This document shows, one piece after another, positions 1 through 6,343 of a stretch of DNA of 9,958 nt. The stretch spans positions 1 to 9,958 of the forward strand of contig CALFWH010000031.1 of the NCBI GenBank assembly GCA_937927985.1, written 5' to 3'. The stretch is from an uncultured bacterium (GTDB taxonomy: Bacteria > DRYD01). Under the pieces are notes generated by a model. It saw only the letters and a list, made by a program, of their open reading frames with translations, was not told the DNA's origin and did not search any database. Each line of letters begins with the position of its first letter. The first letter of the stretch is position 1. Both the position numbers and the translations under genes were made by a program.

Positions 1-1926
1 ATGAATTTGTTTGAGTTAAGTAAATGGGCAAAAGAAATCCTCAGATTTAATATTATAAAATCTCAGTTTATTTTAGAAGGAAATATATATGATATTTATC
101 CTATTGAAGCATCAATTATCAATTCTCAACAAAATGTTAATATTAGTACTCCTAATGGTAGTGAGGTTGGTGTGGAAAAACAGGTTTTAACTGTAAGGTT
201 AATAGATTTTCTGGGAATATTACTAACAGAGTATGAGAAATATGATTTAGTAGTTTCTTTTGAACCAATTTTTGGATTTAAACTTGTTAAAGGTAGTTTA
301 GATAATTTCAAAAAATTTGTTAAAGATAATCCGAATAAAGATGGTTATGTACCTGCTATTTTATCAAGAGCATATGAAGCAATAGAATCTATGGTTAATA
401 ATTCTGAACTTTATACAGCAGTTATATTAAATTTTTCAAGCAGATTAAGAGAGATTGCTGAAAGAGAATTAAATGAATTTTTATATAAAATGTTTAGATT
501 ATCATTAAATGCTTCTCCTAAAGTTATAAATAGAGATAATGCTTTACAGTTAGTACCTAAGTTCAATATTATCCTTTGGATTTTGGATAAGGAAACTGAT
601 TTGCCTGCTTGGTACACAATAGATAATCATAGGATAAAAGTTCTAAGTATCCCCAGACCTGATAATATTATTAGAAGGACTATAATTGAAACTTTATTGC
701 CAAGGATTAAGGATTACGATCAAATAAAAGAAGATGAGCAAAAGAAAGAAGAAATAATAGATAAATTCTTAGATAATACTCATAAAATGTTTGGATCTGA
801 GATAATTGGAATAGTTTCTTTGGCTAAAAAAGAGGATATTTCAATATTTGAGATAAACGAGGCTATAAGAAGATATAAAGTAGGAATAAAAGATAATCCT
901 TGGTCTAAAATAAATTGGAGTGATATAGCTAATGCAGAAGAAATTCTAAGAAGAAGAGTTAAAGGACAAGATAAAGCAATAAAGAAAGCTTGTGAAATAA
1001 TAAGAAGATCATTTTTTGATGTTTCTGGAGCTCAATTTGGTATAGGATCTTCAAAACCTAAAGGAATAATGTTTTTTGCAGGTCCTACTGGGGTAGGTAA
1101 AACTGAATTAGCTAAAGCTATTACAGAACTGATTTTTGGAAATGAAAGTAGTTATATTAGGTTTGATATGTCGGAATACTCTAAAGAACACACTGATCAA
1201 AGGTTATTAGGTGCTCCTCCTGGTTATGTTGGTTATGACTCTGGGGGACAATTGACTAACGCTATCAAGCAGAATCCTTTCTCAGTAGTATTATTTGATG
1301 AAATAGAAAAAGCTCATCCCAGAATACTTGATGTATTTTTACAAATATTAGACGAAGGAAGATTAACTTCAGGAAGAGGAGAAACAGTTTATTTTAATGA
1401 ATGCTTGATAATATTCACTTCTAACTTGGGAGTTTATGAAATAGATAACGCAGGTAATAAAATAGTAAGAGTTTCTCCTGATATGCCTTATGATCAAGTA
1501 GAAACAGAAATAAAGAATTTTATTCAAGATTACTTTAAATTTAGGATAAGTAGGCCAGAACTACTTAATAGAATAGGTGAAAACATTATTGTATTTGACT
1601 TTATTAGGCCTAAGTCTGCTGTCCTTATATTTGAAAAAATGATGAACAATATAAAAGAAAGACTAAAAGATGTTAAAAAAATAAATATTGAAATACTACC
1701 AGATGTTTATAACAAAATTTTGGAGTACTGTATTCAAGATTTAACAATGGGGGGTAGGGGTATTGGTAATAAAATAGAAGAAAGTTTTGTCAACCCTCTT
1801 TCTACTTTACTATTTAAACTAAATCCCAAAGAAAGAGATACAATCCAAATTACTAACATAAATAAAACTGAGTTGGGATGGGAATTAGAAGGAAATATAA
1901 TAAATCCAGTTGCTAATAATCTATGA
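1..1926 (+). CDS. Clp/HSP100-like AAA+ ATPase with a degenerate N-terminal module
   Basis: Probably an ATP-driven protein-remodelling factor of the ClpA/ClpB type, acting in the cytoplasm; its substrate is unknown. The C-terminal half is a complete HSP100 second-ring AAA module: Walker A GPTGVGKT (361-368), pore loop GYVG with Tyr409, Walker B VVLFDE (429-434), sensor 1 FTSN (Asn475), arginine finger LLNRIG (Arg524) and sensor 2 GGRG (Arg586), followed by a small helical domain to about residue 630. Residues 1-300 lack Clp N-terminal repeats and any Walker A, but keep the order of strands and a sensor-like stretch of a AAA fold (see findings). There is no IGF/IGL-type ClpP-binding loop that I can see, so a ClpP partnership is not supported. 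At 641 residues it is shorter than ClpB (about 860). The start is the first base of the window, so its ribosome binding site and any further upstream extension cannot be seen. Confidence 0.85.
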   Translation: MNLFELSKWAKEILRFNIIKSQFILEGNIYDIYPIEASIINSQQNVNISTPNGSEVGVEKQVLTVRLIDFLGILLTEYEKYDLVVSFEPIFGFKLVKGSLDNFKKFVKDNPNKDGYVPAILSRAYEAIESMVNNSELYTAVILNFSSRLREIAERELNEFLYKMFRLSLNASPKVINRDNALQLVPKFNIILWILDKETDLPAWYTIDNHRIKVLSIPRPDNIIRRTIIETLLPRIKDYDQIKEDEQKKEEIIDKFLDNTHKMFGSEIIGIVSLAKKEDISIFEINEAIRRYKVGIKDNPWSKINWSDIANAEEILRRRVKGQDKAIKKACEIIRRSFFDVSGAQFGIGSSKPKGIMFFAGPTGVGKTELAKAITELIFGNESSYIRFDMSEYSKEHTDQRLLGAPPGYVGYDSGGQLTNAIKQNPFSVVLFDEIEKAHPRILDVFLQILDEGRLTSGRGETVYFNECLIIFTSNLGVYEIDNAGNKIVRVSPDMPYDQVETEIKNFIQDYFKFRISRPELLNRIGENIIVFDFIRPKSAVLIFEKMMNNIKERLKDVKKINIEILPDVYNKILEYCIQDLTMGGRGIGNKIEESFVNPLSTLLFKLNPKERDTIQITNINKTELGWELEGNIINPVANNL

Positions 1927-1952
1927 AACTATAAGATTAGAAAATATAAAGT

Positions 1953-1960
1953 AAGAAGGG
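1953..1960 (+). promoter_or_regulatory. Ribosome binding site for the barrel-protein gene
   Basis: AAGAAGGG lies six bases before the ATG at 1967. An in-frame TAA directly precedes that ATG (1964-1966), so the start is fixed even though the encoded signal peptide has no basic residue at its N terminus. Confidence 0.6.
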
Positions 1961-1966
1961 ATTTAA

Positions 1967-2485
1967 ATGGCAATCTTTTTTATTTCCCTTGTTATTTTAT
2001 TTGCTTTTAGTAGTATTAGAGTTTTTGCAACTTGTACGCTTGAAATTGGTGTAAATTCTATTTTCTGTTATGAAAATTGGAATTACTTTAAATTTGGCAA
2101 TTATCAGAATAGTTATACATTTTACGGAATAAAGTTGAAGCCTTTTGCTAAAATAGAATTTTCAAATGGGATGAGTTTAGGTTTGGGGATAAATATGGTA
2201 GGTTTGGGTAATTTACCACATAATGCAGTAGCTGTTAATCCTGCTGGTTTTTTGGGGCTAGGAGCTAATTATTACTTTTCTAACTCAACACTTAACAATT
2301 CAAGCATAACAGCAGTAATAGTAAGAGAACTTAGTCTTGGTTATAAAACAAAAAATTTTTCCTTTAAAGTTGGAAGATTCGGTTTTAGTGATGGAACAGA
2401 ATTATCGGATTTTTATTCTAAGGATTTAGTTTTTCTTAAGAATACTCGTATTCAAAAATCAAAAGTTAGACTAGATCTTTATTAA
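1967..2485 (+). CDS. Truncated outer-membrane beta-barrel protein (N-terminal part only)
   Basis: The 172-residue product begins with a hydrophobic export signal (about residues 1-21, ending VFA, a plausible signal peptidase site). Alternating polar/hydrophobic strands rich in Gly, Tyr and Asn follow, as in outer-membrane barrels. From memory the pattern resembles the alginate-export-like porins of about 400-460 residues: a NLPHNA segment near residue 84, then VGRFGFSDGTE near 146 and a LKNTRI segment near 157. In that family this last part is followed by a RLIG-type continuation and many more strands. Here homology-like sequence stops at about VRL (residue 169) and the frame ends a few codons later, where another gene's sequence begins. 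The protein therefore lacks more than half a barrel and is unlikely to form a pore. It sits 40 bases after the ATPase gene and may have been co-transcribed with it. Family assignment is moderate; truncation is clear. Confidence 0.6.
   Translation: MAIFFISLVILFAFSSIRVFATCTLEIGVNSIFCYENWNYFKFGNYQNSYTFYGIKLKPFAKIEFSNGMSLGLGINMVGLGNLPHNAVAVNPAGFLGLGANYYFSNSTLNNSSITAVIVRELSLGYKTKNFSFKVGRFGFSDGTELSDFYSKDLVFLKNTRIQKSKVRLDLY
2468..2480. other. Abrupt junction between two unrelated truncated genes
   Basis: Barrel-protein coding sequence (frame 2) ends and major-facilitator coding sequence (frame 1) begins within about ten bases, with no intergenic DNA, start codon or ribosome binding site between them. 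The join can be placed between the codons for VRL of the first gene and SLLRIP of the second. It contains AGATCT at 2473-2478, which includes GATC. A deletion that removed the end of one gene and the start of the next, or a chimeric assembly or clone, would both give this picture. Confidence 0.75.
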
Positions 2486-3486
2486 GAATTCCCGTTGGTG
2501 CTTGGGCAGATAAAGTAGGAGGTAGAATTCCAATTCTTACTCTATTTTCCTTATCACTAAGCGGTTGTGCAGTAGCTGTTTTTCCAGGTGGTGTACCACA
2601 GATTTCTTATTGGTTTCCTAAAGCAAAACAGGGCACCGTTCTTGCTATTTATGCTGGATTGGGAAATATGGCTCCTGGAGTATTTACTTTAATATTACCT
2701 TTTGTTATAAGTTCTTTAGGATTACCAAAAGCTTACTTAATGTGTTTTATATTTTTTGCAAGTGGGGTGTTTTTATATTATCTAATTGCTGTAGATTCAT
2801 ATTATTTTCAATTATTAAAAAAAGGAGAATCTAGAGAAAAAGCTATAAAAATTTCTCAAGAAAAAGGATTAGAACTTTTTCCTGCGGGCGATGCTACACA
2901 ATCTTTGTTGAAATCTGCACAAAATCCCAAAACTTGGTTACTAGTTTTGTTGTATTTTACTTCATTTGGAGGTTTTTTAGCTTTTACTACATGGTTACCT
3001 ACTTTTTTATCAGTTTTTTATGAATTACCTATTCAAAAGGCTGGTATAATAGCTGCTTTAGGTTTTTCTATGCTTGCTTCTTTGGCAAGAATTATCTATG
3101 GATTTATCACTGATAGAATAGGAGGGGAATTATCCAATATTATTGCATTTATTGTTGTGTTAATAGGAGCAATAATTTTAACCTTTTCTAACGTTTTTAT
3201 GTTTTCTTTAATAGGTATAATAGTTATTGCTCTAGGTAAGGGGTTTGCAAATGCTGCTGTATTTAAATTAGTTCCTAAATATGTATCTGAGGCTGTTGGT
3301 GGAGCTTCAGGGTGGGTTAGTGGATTAGGAGCTTTCGGCGGCTTTGCCATACCACCTATCCTTGGAATAATTGTAGATAAATTAGGACTTTCAGGATATC
3401 AGTATGGTTTTAGTGTATATATAATACTTGCTATAATCTGCATCTTTATTAGCTCATTTTTATTTTCATTATCTAAGAGTAAATAA
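2474..3486 (+). pseudogene. Nitrate/nitrite-type MFS transporter (NarK family), 5' end missing
   Basis: Inner-membrane major facilitator of the nitrate/nitrite porter family, broken at its start. The open frame begins just after TAG at 2467 with SLLRIPVG, followed by the loop 2-3 motif ADKVGGR. About 336 codons remain, covering most of TM2 to TM12; roughly 70 N-terminal residues (TM1 and part of TM2) are gone compared with the usual 400 or more. Family marks are GLGNM (from 2656), WLPTFL (from 2992) and GKGFANAAVFKLVP (about 3235-3276), close to the nitrate signature. Arg at 2485-2487 and Arg at 3088-3090 (LARIIYG) match the two substrate-binding arginines known in NarK, from memory. The first usable start is TTG at 2659, which would remove two more helices and has no convincing ribosome binding site. 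Apart from the missing front there are no frameshifts or stops, so the damage looks recent or artefactual. Confidence 0.8.
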
Positions 3487-3528
3487 AACATTGTTAAAAA
3501 TAAAGATAAAATAAATTTTTAGAATTTT

Positions 3529-4959
3529 TTAAAAATTAGTGTGTGACATAATGATGCCTGCTAATACTGCGGAGGAGAAATTAGCTAGGTTACCTATTAT
3601 GAGAGCTCTTAGGCCTAACTGTGCTATGGTTGGTCTTATTTTAGGTTCAAGTGCTCCTATTCCTCCTATTTGTATTCCTATTGAACTAAAATTAGCAAAT
3701 CCAGCTAAGGCATAGCTTAAAATTATTTTGGTTTGCATTGACAAAACTTCTGGGTTTTCTGCAATAGTCTTAGCGAAATTACTGTAAGCTACGAATTCAT
3801 TTATAACTATTTTTTGGCTTATAAAATTTGCTGCTAAAAAAGCTTCTTGCTTGGGTATCCCTAATAAGTAAGCTATAGGATAAGCTATCAGTGATAGTAT
3901 ATCTTGGAAAGTAAACGGTTTAACATATGGGATTATATTTGAAATCCAACCTGTTATATTAAAAACTAGATCATTAAGAAGGGCTATTAGACTTATGAAA
4001 GCAAGTAACATTGCTCCTACGTTAAAAGCTAAGAACATACCATCTCTTGCTCCTAAAGTTATAGCTTCAAATAAGTTGGTGCCTGGTTTTTCAAGTTTTA
4101 TTTTTATATCTCCCCGTGTGACAGGATCCCCTGTTTCGGGTATAAGGGTTTTAGACATATAAACTGAAGCTGTAACAGATAGGATTATTGCTGTAAGTAG
4201 GTGACCTGCTATGGTTGGTATATAAGGACTAATCATTGCTACATAAGCTGCCATAACTCCACCAGCCATTGTTGCCATACCTGCTGACATAACTGTAAAA
4301 ATTTCTGATCTGGTAAGTAAAGCTAAAAAAGGTTTAATAATTAAAGGGGCTTCTGTTTGACCTACGAATAATTTTGCAGAAGCTACTACAGATTCTGCTC
4401 CTGATGTGCCTAATACTCTCATCATTACCCAAGCATATGCCTTTATTATTATCTCCATTAATCCTATGTAATAAAAGAAGTATATTAAAGCTCCGAAAAA
4501 TACTATTGTCGGTAAAATTATAAAAGTAAAATTAACTAATGAAGGTTCTAAATTGTTTGTAACAAAACTTGCAAAAAGAAAGTTTATCCCCTTTTTAGCG
4601 TATTCCATTAATGCTAAAAACACATCATTTGCAGCTTTGAATATTCCTACAAAATCTTGAGTTAAAAGTAAAAGTAAAGCTAAAATTAACTGAAATAAAA
4701 AACCTACTATTAAGGTTTTATAGTTAATTGATTTTACGTTTTCACTTAAGAAAAATAGGGTAGTGAATATAAACGTAAGCCCTATTATTCCTCTTACTAT
4801 TTTATTTGTTTCAAAAATATTTGCTAAAAGGAATGATATAGCTACAATTGTTAAATAAAGGATAATCTTGGTTAGAGCTTTGATAAGGGAATTGTTAATT
4901 AAATTTTTTGGGTTTTCTTTTTCTGAATTTGTTTGAATATTTTCGTTATTTTGATCCAT
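3529..4959 (-). CDS. Concentrative nucleoside transporter (CNT/NupC family)
   Basis: Integral inner-membrane protein of 476 residues that should import nucleosides with a coupling cation. Residues 1-26 are hydrophilic, and the rest is a run of membrane segments. Family motifs are intact: GQTEAPL (200-206) in the first hairpin, GMATMAGG (227-234) in the following helix, INEFVAY (386-392) and GFANFSS (420-426). By comparison with the Vibrio cholerae CNT structure (from memory), Gln201, Thr202, Glu203, Glu388, Phe421, Asn423 and Ser426 are the nucleoside-binding positions, and all are present. Two sodium-site positions are changed (Asn to Lys196, Ser to Gly234; see findings). The start is supported by AAAGGGG seven bases upstream. 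The gene stands alone, converging on the broken MFS gene with 42 bases between them and diverging from the 5117 gene. Nucleoside specificity (purine or pyrimidine) cannot be told from sequence. Confidence 0.9.
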   Translation of the reverse strand: MDQNNENIQTNSEKENPKNLINNSLIKALTKIILYLTIVAISFLLANIFETNKIVRGIIGLTFIFTTLFFLSENVKSINYKTLIVGFLFQLILALLLLLTQDFVGIFKAANDVFLALMEYAKKGINFLFASFVTNNLEPSLVNFTFIILPTIVFFGALIYFFYYIGLMEIIIKAYAWVMMRVLGTSGAESVVASAKLFVGQTEAPLIIKPFLALLTRSEIFTVMSAGMATMAGGVMAAYVAMISPYIPTIAGHLLTAIILSVTASVYMSKTLIPETGDPVTRGDIKIKLEKPGTNLFEAITLGARDGMFLAFNVGAMLLAFISLIALLNDLVFNITGWISNIIPYVKPFTFQDILSLIAYPIAYLLGIPKQEAFLAANFISQKIVINEFVAYSNFAKTIAENPEVLSMQTKIILSYALAGFANFSSIGIQIGGIGALEPKIRPTIAQLGLRALIIGNLANFSSAVLAGIIMSHTNF

Positions 4960-4966
4960 ATTTTTG

Positions 4967-4973
4967 CCCCTTT
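4967..4973 (-). promoter_or_regulatory. Ribosome binding site of the nucleoside transporter
   Basis: On the minus strand AAAGGGG precedes the ATG (4957-4959) by seven bases, a strong match to the anti-Shine-Dalgarno sequence. It decides the start codon. Confidence 0.7.
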
Positions 4974-4991
4974 CGTAAGAAGTATCTACGA

Positions 4992-5020
4992 TTTTTAATC
5001 ATTAAATAATTTATTCTCAA
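4992..5020 (-). promoter_or_regulatory. Candidate sigma-70-type promoter for the nucleoside transporter
   Basis: Read on the minus strand, TTGAGA (5015-5020) is followed after exactly 17 bases by TAAAAA (4992-4997). This predicts a transcript start near 4985 and a leader of about 25-30 bases that contains the ribosome binding site. In DNA this AT-rich such matches occur by chance, so it is only a candidate. Confidence 0.4.
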
Positions 5021-5116
5021 AAAATATAGTTTAACCTTTTATTAAGATTTAGTTTATGTAGAGCAAAAGTAAAGTAAAAAAGGATTTCATTTAAAAGTAA
5101 AAAAAATTATAATACT

Positions 5117-6343
5117 GTGAAGAAGAAAAAAGCAAAAAAAACAGTAAAAATAAGGAATGATTCTTCAAAATCAAAAGATTCTGCAAGATTAAATTCTGCT
5201 AAAAATTTTCCAAAAGTTTTTACTAATCTTAGCTATTATTATCCTCAAGAAGATCCAAATAAATCAGATTCAAAACCTTCTTTTATTAGAATTTTTTTTA
5301 TAAGTCTTATTTTGTTAATATTTTTTTCATCTTCAATTATAATCTTTTTTAGAGATAAAGATAGGCATAATATAATATTCAATGAAGCCAAGAAGAATAT
5401 AGTTGAGAAATTAAAAAAGCAAGGACCATCGACTGAGATATATAAAACCCTTGCTGAACTTTATAAAGATCTAAATCAAGATCTCTATTACCTTTACTTA
5501 AAAGAAGCTTTTAATTTAATAAAAAATGATGAATTTTATAAACATAGAGACCTAATTAAGAACCTAATAGAAGTATCATATCAAAAAAATGAAAAAATTC
5601 AAAATATACTAAATTACTTAGTTATCTTATATAAAACTACTAAACCTACTAATCCTGAGTATTTTGAAATTTTATCTTCAATAATAGAAATCTACAACAG
5701 TTTTGGAAATTTTGACTTATCAACTAAGATACTCATTAATTTAGAAGAAATATATAAACAAAATCTGCAGTTAAAGTATTTAATAGCAAACCAGTACTAT
5801 ATTGAATCTAACTACAAATTGGCAAAGGAGAAGATAGATTACATTATTCAAACTAAAAAACAAAAAAAACAACCTTTCAATATAAATGATGTTATCTTGT
5901 ATTATAATATCTATTCTAAAATTTATAATTTAGATGATTTTTATAGAGAACTAGTGAGTTTGTCTTTAAGTTTGAACTATCAGGAAATGAGTACTTTTTT
6001 GTTATTTTTACTGGATAAACCAGAAATAAACTTTGAAAATTACAAAAGGATTATTTCTAGAATATACTTATATAGGCCTGATGCAATGGATATTGTAGAT
6101 AGTAGTCCTTATATTAACTTAGAATTAGGAAGAAGATTTTGGGAAAGATCTGAAAAGATACTTGCTGAACTTTATTTTTCTAAAGCCCTTAATGTTAAAG
6201 ATGAGCAAATGAAAAAATTAGTACAGGAATATATCTATCAAATAAAATCAAAATCTAAAGTAGATGATCAAAATCAACAAAATACAACTACTAAAGAAAA
6301 AAATCTAATAGATTCCAAGAAAATTTTAGAAAGTATAAAATGA
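5117..6343 (+). CDS. Membrane-anchored helical (TPR-like) repeat protein, unrecognised
   Basis: I do not recognise a family. The 408-residue product has a very basic, Lys-rich N terminus (residues 1-30), a polar linker, one hydrophobic segment (about 57-78, FIRIFFISL onward) and then about 290 residues of amphipathic helices spaced like TPR repeats. Recurring Tyr, Leu and Ala fit such packing (for example EIYKTLAELYKDL near 107 and YLIANQYYIESNYKLAKEKI near 221). The tail from about 378 is polar and Lys/Asn/Gln-rich. The positive N terminus predicts an N-in anchor with the repeat domain outside the cytoplasm. The GTG start at 5117 is the only plausible start, since the next Met is at residue 291, but no ribosome binding site is visible before it. 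The frame is open back only to 5078. Its last codons overlap the EF-G gene by four bases (ATGA, 6340-6343), so the two are probably one transcript with coupled translation. Confidence 0.65.
   Translation: MKKKKAKKTVKIRNDSSKSKDSARLNSAKNFPKVFTNLSYYYPQEDPNKSDSKPSFIRIFFISLILLIFFSSSIIIFFRDKDRHNIIFNEAKKNIVEKLKKQGPSTEIYKTLAELYKDLNQDLYYLYLKEAFNLIKNDEFYKHRDLIKNLIEVSYQKNEKIQNILNYLVILYKTTKPTNPEYFEILSSIIEIYNSFGNFDLSTKILINLEEIYKQNLQLKYLIANQYYIESNYKLAKEKIDYIIQTKKQKKQPFNINDVILYYNIYSKIYNLDDFYRELVSLSLSLNYQEMSTFLLFLLDKPEINFENYKRIISRIYLYRPDAMDIVDSSPYINLELGRRFWERSEKILAELYFSKALNVKDEQMKKLVQEYIYQIKSKSKVDDQNQQNTTTKEKNLIDSKKILESIK

Noticed and set aside
3096..3350. Minus-strand open frame of 84 codons inside the MFS gene
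   Set aside because: It lies antisense to well-conserved MFS coding sequence, is Pro/Ala/Thr-rich in the way complement frames are, and has no ribosome binding site.
1967..3486. Barrel protein and MFS transporter read as one gene through a programmed frameshift
   Set aside because: The two halves belong to different membranes and unrelated families, each is cut inside a conserved motif, and no slippery sequence or stimulatory hairpin is evident.
3511..3540. AT-only inverted repeat between the convergent genes as a bidirectional terminator
   Set aside because: AATTTTT/AAAAATT repeats without any G-C pair would form a very weak hairpin, and similar patterns arise by chance in this composition.
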